Of a stretch of DNA of 64,000 nt, positions 25,157-34,215 are shown in pieces (the stretch's first letter is position 1; every line of letters begins with the position of its first letter). The DNA comes from Candidatus Gastranaerophilales bacterium (GTDB lineage: Bacteria; Cyanobacteriota; Vampirovibrionia; Gastranaerophilales; Gastranaerophilaceae): NCBI GenBank assembly GCA_944325525.1, contig CALVAK010000005.1, positions 1 through 64,000 on the forward strand, written 5' to 3'. The position numbers and the translations under genes are program-made. Under the pieces are notes generated by a model. It was not told where the DNA came from. It ran no database searches and worked only from the letters and a program-made list of their open reading frames with translations.

Positions 25157-26035
25157 TTATTTCTGAACCCAGAGCAGCATATTATTATTAAATATTACAT
25201 CTAGTCTACCAATATCTTTTAACCAGGCAAGATATGAACGTAGTGTGCTTCCGACAAGTACATATTGTTCAAAATTCATCGTCAAAGAATATTTTGTAAA
25301 TAATCTTTGTAAAATTACTTCAAAGCAAAGTGGTTCTTTACATAAATCAAAGATTTTTTCAGCAATTTCCTGCACTTTGCTGATATTATATTGTGCAAGT
25401 TCTAATATATCCTCTGCCGGTGCAGCATGTGCGGGAACAAACATTTTTGCAGTAAGAGATTTTACCATTTCAAGCGTTTTTATATAAGCAGCAACATCAT
25501 AAATAAACCATATTTGATATTTATCCAATATTTCCCGGCTTGATAAACAATCAGCAAGAAAAACAATGTCATCTGGTGTTCTAAAACCAACCATATCAAA
25601 GAAATGCCCCGGCAGATTAATAATTTCAAAATCCTCAGGTAATACATTTTTTGTCAAAAGCTCTGCATTACTTTCCTGTGCCAGAAGAAATTTATGCCTG
25701 AGATTATTACAAGGATATCCGCCATATAAAAAAGATGGTTCTAAAACAGGATATTGCACAAAAGTGCAGTCAATGCCGGGGGCATATATTTTACATCCGG
25801 TTTGCTGCTGTAAATATTTATTGCCTCCTATATGATCAGCATTTGCATGTGTATTATAAATTGCTGTTAAGTTCCAATTATATTCTTCTAATATTTTACG
25901 TATTTTACGGCCTGCATCTTTGTCATTTCCGCTATCAATTAAACAAACATCTTTTTCATTTAACTTAATAAGTCCTATATTTATGGGGCTTTGTATGTAA
26001 TAACTGCTACCTGAAAGTTGTATCAATTCATACAT
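25157..26035 (-). CDS. MBL-fold metallohydrolase with THANADH variant motif
   Basis: This 292-residue protein has the metallo-beta-lactamase fold signature as NTHANADHIGGN: the second His of HxHxDH is Asn. DSGNDKDAGRKI comes before it and LPGHFFDMVGF, VFLADCLSS and VPAHAAP after it (the other metal ligands). The C-terminal ~70 residues look like a small helical domain. Proteins with this THxNADH form are widespread in gut bacteria, though their substrate is not known to me. It could be a thioesterase or glyoxalase-like enzyme. An AGGAGAAAT-like site precedes the ATG. Confidence 0.82.
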   Translation of the reverse strand: MYELIQLSGSSYYIQSPINIGLIKLNEKDVCLIDSGNDKDAGRKIRKILEEYNWNLTAIYNTHANADHIGGNKYLQQQTGCKIYAPGIDCTFVQYPVLEPSFLYGGYPCNNLRHKFLLAQESNAELLTKNVLPEDFEIINLPGHFFDMVGFRTPDDIVFLADCLSSREILDKYQIWFIYDVAAYIKTLEMVKSLTAKMFVPAHAAPAEDILELAQYNISKVQEIAEKIFDLCKEPLCFEVILQRLFTKYSLTMNFEQYVLVGSTLRSYLAWLKDIGRLDVIFNNNMLLWVQK

Positions 26036-26137
26036 TGTTTATTTCTCCTTTAGCAGAATTTGATTAATATTTAAGTGCACTACATCTGACAAAAAGCTAA
26101 AATTTTTTCTTTATAAAAAACCAAAAGCATCTAAAAA

Positions 26138-26227
26138 TGGCGGAGAGAGAGGGATTCGAACCCTCGGCAGAGTCACCCCTGCACAAATTTTCGAGATTTG
26201 CACCTTAAACCGCTCGGACATCTCTCC
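26138..26227 (-). tRNA. tRNA-Ser (anticodon CGA)
   Basis: Read on the minus strand, the acceptor stem GGAGAGA pairs with TCTCTCC, then G and an encoded CCA. The anticodon loop is CTCGAAA, giving CGA (reads UCG). A long variable arm and GGTTCGAATCC in the T arm fit a class II tRNA-Ser of 90 nt. Confidence 0.95.
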
Positions 26228-26267
26228 TTATTAATTAGATTTTATAAAAATATATTTAATTTTTCAA

Positions 26268-27176
26268 TCAAAAAACTTTTTGTTTTTCTTCCTGTCCGGA
26301 TTTTGGCTCAGGATGTATTGTAATAACAGCATTATTAAATACCATTGAAATTTTTTCTTCTATATCATCACAAATTTTATGACATTGTGAAATTTTTAAG
26401 TCAGGATTAAAAAATACCGTAATATCAATTTCTCTGTTCTGCCCGGTTTTACGTGCCTTTAAATTTTTATATCCTTTTATATCAGGTGTTTTATTAAGAA
26501 TTTGTTCAATTTTACCTATATCTTCAGCAGGCAATGATACATCCAGTAAATTATTTAATGTCTCTTTTGATATTGAATATCCTGTTCTGACTATAACCGC
26601 AGCAACTATTATAGCTATAATCGGATCTAAAATTATAATACCGGTTAATCTTATTACAACCAATCCTATTAAAATACCGGAAGATGAATAAATATCAATT
26701 CTAAGATGCTGTGCGTCAGCATAAAGTGAAATTGAATCCGTTTTTTTTGCCACATAAAATAAATAACTGCTGACAATAAAATTTAATACAACGGCAAAAG
26801 CCATTACCCATATACCTATTGTCATAATTTCAGTATTAATATTATTATTTCCGTCGAAATATGATATTAATTTCAAAAAAGCTTCATATATTATATATCC
26901 GCCAGCAAGTATTATAAGCCCGCCTTCTATAAAACCTGACATATCTTCATATTTTCCATGCCCGTATGGATGTTCTTTGTCTGCAGGTTCCGAAGACCTC
27001 GACACTGCATAAAAAGTTAATATTGATGCTAGAAAATCAGTAAAAGAATGAACTGCTTCAGAAATTATACTTATACTTCCGGAAATTATACCTGCAATAA
27101 CTTTTAATACAATAATAACTGCATTTGATGTAATCGATAATCCGGCAGCAATTTTTTTTTCTTTTGATTCCAACAT
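26268..27176 (-). CDS. Cation diffusion facilitator (CDF) metal transporter
   Basis: This 302-residue inner-membrane protein has about six hydrophobic segments. The family signature is SISIISEAVHSFTDF in helix 2, HPYGHGKYED after helix 3, and HLRID in helix 5, which gives the HxxxD part of the transport site. A cytoplasmic domain (~85 residues) with ITVFFNPDLKISQCH and VITIHPEP follows. CDF proteins export Zn2+, Fe2+, Mn2+ or Ni2+ against protons. The metal cannot be decided from these residues. The gene stands alone downstream of the tRNA. Confidence 0.92.
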   Translation of the reverse strand: MLESKEKKIAAGLSITSNAVIIVLKVIAGIISGSISIISEAVHSFTDFLASILTFYAVSRSSEPADKEHPYGHGKYEDMSGFIEGGLIILAGGYIIYEAFLKLISYFDGNNNINTEIMTIGIWVMAFAVVLNFIVSSYLFYVAKKTDSISLYADAQHLRIDIYSSSGILIGLVVIRLTGIIILDPIIAIIVAAVIVRTGYSISKETLNNLLDVSLPAEDIGKIEQILNKTPDIKGYKNLKARKTGQNREIDITVFFNPDLKISQCHKICDDIEEKISMVFNNAVITIHPEPKSGQEEKQKVF

Positions 27177-27390
27177 TTATATTTCCGTTTTTGTGATATT
27201 ATCTGATTAAGTATATTTTGAATTTTATCATGATTTTATTAACTAATTAATATATTTTCCAGATACAACTTTGTTTTTAGTATAAATTTGTCAAATATTT
27301 ATTTTAACATTATTTAACAATTCCATTTAAAATAGCATTTTTCATATTCCTGAAGTTTATAAATATAGATACCTTTTTAAGGAGAAAGAA

Positions 27391-29148
27391 ATGAAAATTT
27401 CATTAGACACACATATTAACAATATTTATACAAATAAACAAGCAAAGTCTAATATTTCTGTTCCTCAAAAAAACATTCAGGCTAATAATGAAATTACAAA
27501 CAATACAATTCCTGAGCTATTAGGAAGGTATCAAGTTTTATCCTTTAAAGGAACAAATTCAAAAAACGGACCTGTTTTTGAACATTCATGTCAAGAAATA
27601 CTAGGTGAAAAAGAACAAATTTCATATAACAAAGAAGACGGAAGTTTTGTGCATACAATTTTTTTCCGTAACGGAAAAATAAAAAAACAAGAAGAATTTC
27701 ATCCTTTAGAAAGGACAGAAACAATAACTACCGCAACGGAAGAAGGTTCAAAAACAGTTATAACAAAAGAGCCTTATCATACTACTAAAATAAAATATGA
27801 TAATCAAGGTCGTCAAATATATTTTAATCAACAAGATGCGGACGGAAATAAGAAGATAGTACTAACAGAATATGATAAAAATCGTAAAATTATCACGACA
27901 GAATATATGGGAAGCAGATCTATAGAAATTATAGATTTAAAAACCAATAAAAGAGTTACAAAAGGACCTTTAATATATTCTACGGAATATGATGAACAAT
28001 CAAACTCATATATTACAAGAAATATATTAAATAACAAAGTTCACAAAATTGAAAAATATAGAATGAATGGAGAACTTAAATCTTCCGTGACATATTATCC
28101 AGATACAGATAATATAGCTCAAGAAGTAAGATACAATCCAAAAAGCAGAGGATATGACGAATATTCATATTTAAATGATACACATAATACACTTTCCTCA
28201 ATAAAAAAGATATCACAGGACGGCTGTGAAGAACATATTATAGAATATTATACAAATGGTCTTGTTAAACAAAATGTTAAATATTTATATTCAGCAGAAG
28301 GCAATCTGGAAACTAAAGTTATATACGAAAACAGTGACAGCAGAAACAACAGTCCGAGATATGTTGAACGTTATGAAAACGGACGTTTATCCGAATTAAT
28401 TGAATATAACAAAATAAGTCAAAACATTGAAAAAGTAACAACCTATAATGAAGATGGCTCTTATGATGAAGCTGAATATTTCAATGATGGCAAATTAAAA
28501 TTAATCAAATTCTTTGATGCCGATAGCAATTTATATTCAATTGAAGAATACAGTTCAAGAACTGAAAATATAAAAAGAAAAACTGACTATGACAGAAACA
28601 AAGAATTATTTTATCAAACATATTATGATGAAGATACCGAAGTAGTAAAAAAATTCATCATTTTAAATAAAAACAGACAGGAAGTTGAACATGTAGAATA
28701 CTATGAAGACGGTAAAACAAAAAAATATCAGAGAACATATAATAAAGACCGTTCGTATTCAGAAACAACATATTATGAAAACGGAAGAGTAAAGAGAACA
28801 CAAGAATATAATGCTGATGGAACAAGAAAAGTATATTCTTCAGATAACACTTCGTCTACAAAAACAAATACGTATCAAGAAAAACCATTATCCGATGAAG
28901 AATTTCTTCATAAAATAACAGACGTTCTTGCTCACGGACAATTTTCAACTATATCCTTTATGCAATGGCATAGATTAGCAGATATTTTAGGACTGGATGA
29001 TGCATCCAAACTTTCAAATATGGATAAAGACACATATAAATTCCTTGCAAAAAAATTCCATCCTGATAGAAACACTCAAAATAGTAATGCTGAACTTATA
29101 ATGTGTATTATAAATGCATTATACCAACAAAGAAAAGCTTCAGTTTAA
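27391..29148 (+). CDS. Repeat-rich protein with C-terminal J domain
   Basis: This 585-residue protein starts with a low-complexity leader containing LSFKGTN near residue 50. About residues 60-480 are repeats resembling MORN/YwqK-type tandem beta-hairpins (YYEDGKTKKYQRTYN, YYENGRVKRTQEYN, YNEDGSYDEAEYF). The last ~75 residues resemble a DnaJ J domain: LSNMDKDTYKFLAKKFHPDRNTQ, with the HPD needed to stimulate DnaK. A J domain at the C-terminus behind YwqK-like repeats is unusual. It could recruit Hsp70 to a partner or cell surface target (inference). No signal peptide is seen. A strong AAGGAG site precedes the ATG. Confidence 0.7.
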   Translation: MKISLDTHINNIYTNKQAKSNISVPQKNIQANNEITNNTIPELLGRYQVLSFKGTNSKNGPVFEHSCQEILGEKEQISYNKEDGSFVHTIFFRNGKIKKQEEFHPLERTETITTATEEGSKTVITKEPYHTTKIKYDNQGRQIYFNQQDADGNKKIVLTEYDKNRKIITTEYMGSRSIEIIDLKTNKRVTKGPLIYSTEYDEQSNSYITRNILNNKVHKIEKYRMNGELKSSVTYYPDTDNIAQEVRYNPKSRGYDEYSYLNDTHNTLSSIKKISQDGCEEHIIEYYTNGLVKQNVKYLYSAEGNLETKVIYENSDSRNNSPRYVERYENGRLSELIEYNKISQNIEKVTTYNEDGSYDEAEYFNDGKLKLIKFFDADSNLYSIEEYSSRTENIKRKTDYDRNKELFYQTYYDEDTEVVKKFIILNKNRQEVEHVEYYEDGKTKKYQRTYNKDRSYSETTYYENGRVKRTQEYNADGTRKVYSSDNTSSTKTNTYQEKPLSDEEFLHKITDVLAHGQFSTISFMQWHRLADILGLDDASKLSNMDKDTYKFLAKKFHPDRNTQNSNAELIMCIINALYQQRKASV

Positions 29149-29202
29149 TATTACTATTTAGATTTTATCTTAATATGGTATTGTAATCTGCTATTGACCG
29201 GC

Positions 29203-29257
29203 TTGTAAATATAAAATAATTTTTATCGGGTTATAAAAAACCGGAGCTTTTCCACAA
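29203..29257. repeat. Intergenic element, copy A (partial)
   Basis: This copy aligns almost without gaps to copy B over ~55 bp: TATAAAATA, then T5, then GGGTTATAAAAA, and TTTTCCACAA against TTTTTCACAA in B. It lies between the J-domain gene and the sigma factor. Confidence 0.6.
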
Positions 29258-29328
29258 CCTGCTATTAACTTTCTGGAACACATATAAACTTTTTTCGTCA
29301 AAACTCATAATAAGTGAGAGGATTTATT

Positions 29329-30270
29329 ATGACTATTCAATATTTACAAGATTATACGCAAGAAGATGATTATATAAATACAGAAGACGAAAAAGAAAAA
29401 TATGAAAATATAGTTTCTTTTAACAATATTGTATTTAAAGATGATATTCTTCAAATGTATTTAAAAGATATAGGCAAAGTTAAGCTTTTAAAACGAAATG
29501 AAGAACAACAGCTCGGCATGGATATTATAAACAGTAATAAAGAAAAAGCACTAAAGGCAAAAAGAAAACTTATTCAGGCTAATTTAAGACTTGTTGTAAG
29601 TATTGCAAAAAAATATATCGGGCAGGGTGTTTTGTTTATGGATCTGGTACAAGAAGGCTCCTTAGGATTAATAAAGGCAGCAAACAGATTTGATTATTCA
29701 AAAGGATTTAAATTTTCAACTTATGCAACCTGGTGGATAAGACAGACTATTGTAAGAGCTATCGCAAACAATTCAAAGGTTATAAGAATCCCTGTTCATA
29801 TGATTGATAAAATAAGAGTTGTAAAAAAAGCAATATTTTCTCTGAATTATGAGCTTGGAAGAGAACCTTCAACAAAGGAAATATCAGAAAGAGTTAATTT
29901 ACCTGAAAAGCAAATAGATATTGTGCTTAAAACAATAAAGCTTGAGCCTATGAGCCTTGATACACCTATTGCTGATAACTTATCACTAGAAGATTATATA
30001 CCTGATGATAATTATTTATCACCAGAAAATAACACTCAAAATATAATGTTAAAGATTCATATTAATAAAATATTAAATGAACTCACAGTAAAAGAACGGA
30101 AAATTATTATAAACCGTTTCGGACTCAACGGAGAAAAACCAAAAACCCTTGAAGAACTCGGAAATGAGATGGGGTTTTCAAAAGAAAGAATAAGACAAAT
30201 AGAAAGTATTGCATTAAGAAAACTCCGGAATAATGAAAATGCAAAACATCTGAAAGAGTACTTAATCTAG
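29329..30270 (+). CDS. RNA polymerase sigma-70 family factor (RpoD/group 2 type)
   Basis: The ATG at 29329 is chosen because GAGAGG lies 7 bp upstream; a GTG at 29314 is in frame but would contain that site. The 313 residues contain region 1.2 ([17 protein letters not shown]), region 2 ([52 protein letters not shown]), region 3 and region 4 ([34 protein letters not shown]). Region 1.1 is absent, and the length suits either a short primary sigma or a group 2 factor like those of Cyanobacteria. It is flanked on both sides by related intergenic elements. Confidence 0.93.
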   Translation: MTIQYLQDYTQEDDYINTEDEKEKYENIVSFNNIVFKDDILQMYLKDIGKVKLLKRNEEQQLGMDIINSNKEKALKAKRKLIQANLRLVVSIAKKYIGQGVLFMDLVQEGSLGLIKAANRFDYSKGFKFSTYATWWIRQTIVRAIANNSKVIRIPVHMIDKIRVVKKAIFSLNYELGREPSTKEISERVNLPEKQIDIVLKTIKLEPMSLDTPIADNLSLEDYIPDDNYLSPENNTQNIMLKIHINKILNELTVKERKIIINRFGLNGEKPKTLEELGNEMGFSKERIRQIESIALRKLRNNENAKHLKEYLI

Positions 30271-30294
30271 TGTCACAAGTTACCGCTAACAGCT

Positions 30295-30390
30295 TTGGAA
30301 GTATAAAATATTTTTTGCAGGGTTATAAAAATCAGATATTTTTCACAAAATTAAAGAGTTTGAAAAAAACAATCAAACCGAACCTGCAAT
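30295..30390. repeat. Intergenic element, copy B, with nested inverted repeats
   Basis: An outer pair GCAGGGTT (30317-30324)/AACCTGC (30381-30387) and an inner pair TTTTTCA (30339-30345)/TGAAAAA (30361-30367) could form a two-stem structure. Copy C at 34011 keeps the inner pair. Confidence 0.6.
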
Positions 30391-30497
30391 CTTTGTGTTT
30401 ATGGCTGAAATTAATAATATATTGTTTATTTACAAGATAATATGCTAAAATTATTCTTGCAGAACAAATTAGTTTTATCATCGTAAAGGAAATTTAA

Positions 30498-31652
30498 ATG
30501 AATTTATTCAGCTTAATACTCGGAAAACAGTATAATATATTAACTTATTTACCTGAAGCCGTGCTTGTTATTGATGAAATAGGAAAGATTCACTATGCTA
30601 ACAAGCAAGCTTTTAAATTATTTGAAACAAACAAGTTAAGAGGAAAAAATATTAATGATTTCTTTATTACTAATTCCGATAATATAATACGAAATAAAGA
30701 TGAAGATATTAAGCAGATTCTTAAAATAATTTCAGAAGAACAAAATACAAAAATAACCGATGTTAAAATTGTTGATGTTTCATCAAGGAAAAAGAAAAGA
30801 TATATTCTTACAATAATTGATAATACACAGGATCATTCATTACTAGATCAATTAATAACCGAACGGCAAGAACAAAAAATTCTTACTCATACAAAAAATG
30901 TTTTATTAACTAAAATGTCTAATTATCTTCGTTCTCCACTTCATTCAGTTGTAGGTTTTTCTCAAGCTATGCTTGAAGGTTTAAGCGGTGAAATTAACGA
31001 TAAACAAAAAAAATATCTTCAAATTATGAACAGTAATTCTTCGGAATTATTATTACTTATAGAAAAACTGATTGAATTATCTCAAATTGAATCTGACATA
31101 TATCAATTTGATTTTAAAAATTTTGATGCACAGGCTCTTTTATCCATAGTTACAAATGAAGTTTCGGTAAAACTACAGAATAAAGATATTAAAATGACAA
31201 TCAATACCTCAGACTTAGTTAAACAAAATTGTTATTCCGATAAAAATGTTTTAAAAACAGTTATGGGAAATTTAATTGAAAATGCGATAGATATTATTGA
31301 TACCGGAGCAATTAATATATCATTATCAAATCCTATTCCTGAATATTTACTATCAAAAGGATTTGAAATTAATAATGACATTAACGAGAAATCATATTTA
31401 ATGTTTGATATAACTGCAAAAGGATTAGATCCTTCACAATACGGAAATATTGATATTTTTGATCCTTATGTACAGGTAGAAAAGAATTCAAAGAAGTTCC
31501 TGCTGCAAAGTCTCCTGCTCGGAAGCTCAAAAAAATATATTAACAAATTAAAAGGTGAGATGTGGATAAATAATCAATATGCGAACCAGGTTTCTTTTGT
31601 TTTCATAATTCCAGTTGAAAAAAATATAATTGACAAAAAACCGGCAGAATAA
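30498..31652 (+). CDS. Histidine-kinase-like protein lacking the phospho-acceptor His
   Basis: This 384-residue protein has no membrane segment. An N-terminal PAS-like domain (LPEAVLVIDEIGKIHYANKQA) is followed by a region resembling HisKA, where the usual SHELRTPL reads SNYLRSPL: the His is Asn. The HATPase-like part keeps an N box (NLIENAIDI) but the G1 box is altered (DITAKGLDPSQYG) and no GxGLGL is visible. It is probably a pseudokinase that senses through PAS and signals by binding. It starts downstream of the sigma factor, and the ABC ATPase begins 1 bp after its stop. Confidence 0.75.
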   Translation: MNLFSLILGKQYNILTYLPEAVLVIDEIGKIHYANKQAFKLFETNKLRGKNINDFFITNSDNIIRNKDEDIKQILKIISEEQNTKITDVKIVDVSSRKKKRYILTIIDNTQDHSLLDQLITERQEQKILTHTKNVLLTKMSNYLRSPLHSVVGFSQAMLEGLSGEINDKQKKYLQIMNSNSSELLLLIEKLIELSQIESDIYQFDFKNFDAQALLSIVTNEVSVKLQNKDIKMTINTSDLVKQNCYSDKNVLKTVMGNLIENAIDIIDTGAINISLSNPIPEYLLSKGFEINNDINEKSYLMFDITAKGLDPSQYGNIDIFDPYVQVEKNSKKFLLQSLLLGSSKKYINKLKGEMWINNQYANQVSFVFIIPVEKNIIDKKPAE

Positions 31653-31653
31653 A

Positions 31654-32709
31654 ATGGCTAAAGTCGAATTAAAGAACATAACAAAAATATATGATAAAAA
31701 GAAAGTCATTGATAATATTTCACTTACAATTAATGATAAAGAGTTTCTTGTGCTTATAGGTTCATCAGGCTGCGGTAAATCTACAATATTAAGAATGATA
31801 GCCGGACTTGAAGATATTACAGAAGGTGAAATTTTTATTGATGAAACCTGTGTAAATAATGTACACCCAAAAGACAGAGATATTGCATTCGTATTTCAAA
31901 ATTACGCACTTTATCCGCATATGAGCGTATTTGAGAACATTGCTTTTCCTTTAAAAATGAGAAAAATAAATAAAAAGGAAATAAAACAAAAAGTTGAAGA
32001 AGCGGCTGAAACATTAGATTTAACAGAATTTTTACAGCGAAAGCCAAAGCAGCTATCAGGCGGACAAAGGCAAAGAGTTGCTCTGGGAAGAGCAATAGTC
32101 AGAAATCCTAAAGTTTTTCTAATGGATGAACCATTATCTAATCTTGATGCAAAATTAAGGATTCAAATGAGAGCAGAAATAAAAAAACTGCATCAAAAAT
32201 TGCAAACAACTTTTATATATGTAACTCACGATCAAACAGAAGCCTTAACAATGGGGGATAGAATTGCTGTCATTGATAAAGGTATAATTCAGCAGGTTGA
32301 TACCCCTTATAATACATATAACAATCCGTCAAACACTTTTGTCGGAGGATTTTTAGGCTCTCCGTCAATGAATTTTATACCTTCTGATATTATAAATGAT
32401 GAAATATCTATCAATAATTCTTCATTTAAATTAAATCCTTTACAAGCAGAAAAATTAAAAAACAAAAAATCCGTTTTATTAGGTATACGAGCTGAAAGTT
32501 TAAATGATGAAAATGCAAATTTTCAGTTTAAAGTTAATACTGAAATTTCAGAAATGCTTGGAAATGAACAAATAATATATGCAAAAGCTAACGGCAGTGA
32601 TATAGCTGCACTTATGCCCATTTCATTCAAATCAGAAAAGGAAATTACTTTTCAAATAAATACAAACAATATAATATTTTTTGATTATGAAACAAAAACA
32701 CGGATTTAA
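31654..32709 (+). CDS. Sugar ABC transporter ATP-binding protein, MsmK/UgpC type
   Basis: The start at 31654 (MAKVELKNITKIY) matches the family; the open frame extends to 31630. The 351 residues contain Walker A GSSGCGKST, the Q loop FQNYALYPHM, signature LSGGQRQRVALGRA, Walker B VFLMDEPLSNLD and the H loop VTHDQ. A TOBE-like C-terminal domain (~110 residues) follows, with GIRAESL. Such ATPases often serve several carbohydrate permeases, and the MalG-type permease at 11711 could be one client. The gene is coupled to the pseudokinase upstream. Confidence 0.93.
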   Translation: MAKVELKNITKIYDKKKVIDNISLTINDKEFLVLIGSSGCGKSTILRMIAGLEDITEGEIFIDETCVNNVHPKDRDIAFVFQNYALYPHMSVFENIAFPLKMRKINKKEIKQKVEEAAETLDLTEFLQRKPKQLSGGQRQRVALGRAIVRNPKVFLMDEPLSNLDAKLRIQMRAEIKKLHQKLQTTFIYVTHDQTEALTMGDRIAVIDKGIIQQVDTPYNTYNNPSNTFVGGFLGSPSMNFIPSDIINDEISINNSSFKLNPLQAEKLKNKKSVLLGIRAESLNDENANFQFKVNTEISEMLGNEQIIYAKANGSDIAALMPISFKSEKEITFQINTNNIIFFDYETKTRI

Positions 32710-32710
32710 T

Positions 32711-32887
32711 TCATTCTTTAATAATTATTAAATTATTTGCTATTTTCATTTTACAAGTAGGAAGAACAACATCCTGAAGACCATTTGCTATACTTATAAC
32801 ACTCCTTGCTTCAAGAGTAACATCTTCACCTTTATAAGTAAAAGTATAATCACTGTCTCTATCAGATCTGATTGTAATTTGACTCAT
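32711..32887 (-). CDS. Small hypothetical protein (58 aa) downstream of recR
   Basis: On the minus strand an ATG at 32885-32887, preceded by AAGGAG at a good distance, opens 58 codons ending in TGA at 32711. The product begins MSQITIRSDRDSDYTFTYKG and ends with ANNLIIIKE. It has a basic/aromatic beta-like composition and no membrane segment. It starts 10 bp after the recR stop, so it belongs to the ybaB-recR operon. I do not recognise a family. Confidence 0.65.
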   Translation of the reverse strand: MSQITIRSDRDSDYTFTYKGEDVTLEARSVISIANGLQDVVLPTCKMKIANNLIIIKE

Positions 32888-32897
32888 ATTTTTCTCC

Positions 32898-33497
32898 TTA
32901 GTCTATAATCCTTCTTCCTTCAATTGCTTTAGCCAGAGTAATTTCATCCGCAAATTCCAAATCAGAACCAACGGGAATACCAAAAGCAATTCTTGATATT
33001 TTTATATTAAACGGTTTTAAAAGTTTTGTTAAATACATACTTGTCGCTTCTCCTTCAACCGAAGGGCTTAATGCTAAAATGACTTCCTTAACCTCTTCAT
33101 CAGCTATTCGTGTTATTAATTCTTTTATTCTTAAATCCTCAACACCTATTCCATCAAGCGGAGAAAGAGTTCCCTGAAGAACATGATAAAGTCCTTTATA
33201 CTCTCTTGTTTTTTCAATAGCAATAAGATCTTTAGTTTCTGCCACAACACAAATAACAGATTTGTCTCTTCTTTCATCAGAACATATTTCACACGGATTT
33301 GAAGCCGACATATTAAAACATACACTGCAATAGTGAATATTTTCTTTTGCTTCAATAAGAATAGATGAAAATCTTTGAACATCTCCCAGCGGCATTTTCA
33401 ACAAATGTAAAGCCATCCTCTGAGCAGACTTTGGACCGACACCGGGAAATTTCTGAAAAAATTCAATCAACTGAGCTAAAGGTTTTGTATATTCCAT
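32898..33497 (-). CDS. recR: Recombination protein RecR
   Basis: This 199-residue protein has the usual length. It contains a helix-hairpin-helix (FQKFPGVGPKSAQRMALHLL), a four-Cys zinc motif (CSVCFNMSASNPCEIC), a Toprim domain (ICVVAETKDLIAIEKT, LSPSVEGEATSMYL) and the C-terminal IPVGSDLEFADEITLAKA. It loads RecA onto gapped DNA with RecO/RecF. The start overlaps the ybaB stop. Confidence 0.97.
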   Translation of the reverse strand: MEYTKPLAQLIEFFQKFPGVGPKSAQRMALHLLKMPLGDVQRFSSILIEAKENIHYCSVCFNMSASNPCEICSDERRDKSVICVVAETKDLIAIEKTREYKGLYHVLQGTLSPLDGIGVEDLRIKELITRIADEEVKEVILALSPSVEGEATSMYLTKLLKPFNIKISRIAFGIPVGSDLEFADEITLAKAIEGRRIID

Positions 33498-33832
33498 TAG
33501 AATAATCCGGGAATATTTATGCCAGCAGGAACTATTCCGTTCATCTTATCTTTCATCTTCTTATTAGCTTCTGCAGTTGCCTGTTTCATAGCAGAAGAAA
33601 TAAGTTCTTCAAGCATTTCAACAGATTCTTCATCAACTGAATCAGGATTTTCCGGGTTAATTGCCTGTTTTGTTAATTTTATTGATTTAAATTTACCATG
33701 CCCGTCACAAATAACAGTCACAGCATTATTTCCTGCCTGTGCGGTAATTTCTGTATTACTCAATTCTGTTTGTGCATCTTGCAATCTTTTTTGAACCTGT
33801 TGAGCTTGTTTCATCATATTTGCTAAATTCAT
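33497..33832 (-). CDS. ybaB: YbaB/EbfC nucleoid-associated protein
   Basis: The start at 33832 (MNLANMMKQAQQVQKRL) is chosen because GGAG lies 6 bp before it; an upstream TTG at 33844 is the alternative. The 111 residues match the family: an N-terminal helix, the beta region ITAQAGNNAVTVICDGHG, and the C-terminal helix ELISSAMKQATAEANKKM. It is a small DNA-binding dimer usually encoded with recR, as here, where the two overlap by one base. Confidence 0.95.
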   Translation of the reverse strand: MNLANMMKQAQQVQKRLQDAQTELSNTEITAQAGNNAVTVICDGHGKFKSIKLTKQAINPENPDSVDEESVEMLEELISSAMKQATAEANKKMKDKMNGIVPAGINIPGLF

Positions 33833-34010
33833 ATCTAACTCCAATCATCAATTTTATTTTTCTTCTTTTCTATATTTAAATACCGGCTGCCATAAATATT
33901 CAAAATGCAGCATAGAATTTACACATTTAACTCCCTGTCAGTATTAAAATTCATACAGATTATTATAATTCAACAAATAATATTCTTCAAGGGTTTTATA
34001 TAACCGGCAT

Positions 34011-34092
34011 AATTTTTTGTGAGGTAATGGGAAACCGGACATTTTTCACAAATCAAAGATTTTGAAAAAATCAGTCAGACTCAATCTGCAGT
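34011..34092. repeat. Intergenic element, copy C
   Basis: This copy aligns with copy B over ~80 bp, sharing A-T6-G, then GGT-A, then ATTTTTCACAAA, AAAGA and TTTGAAAAAA blocks. The inner inverted pair TTTTTCA (34042-34048)/TGAAAAA (34063-34069) is kept. It lies in the 371-bp gap between ybaB and the glycine-zipper gene; the rest of that gap (33833-34010) shows no gene. Confidence 0.6.
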
Positions 34093-34164
34093 TAAGAAAC
34101 AGTCAAATCAACCTGAAAACTAACACCTACTGGTTATTGAAATTTACGTCAGATAAAAGAAAAA

Positions 34165-34190
34165 AACAAAACCGTCATAAAGACGGTTTC
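34165..34190 (-). terminator. Rho-independent terminator of the glycine-zipper gene
   Basis: On the minus strand AAACCGTC-TTTAT-GACGGTTT is followed by a T-rich run (GTTTTTTTCTTTT), 25 bp after the stop codon at 34216. Confidence 0.75.
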
Positions 34191-34215
34191 TATATTATAT
34201 GAAATTATCAGATTC

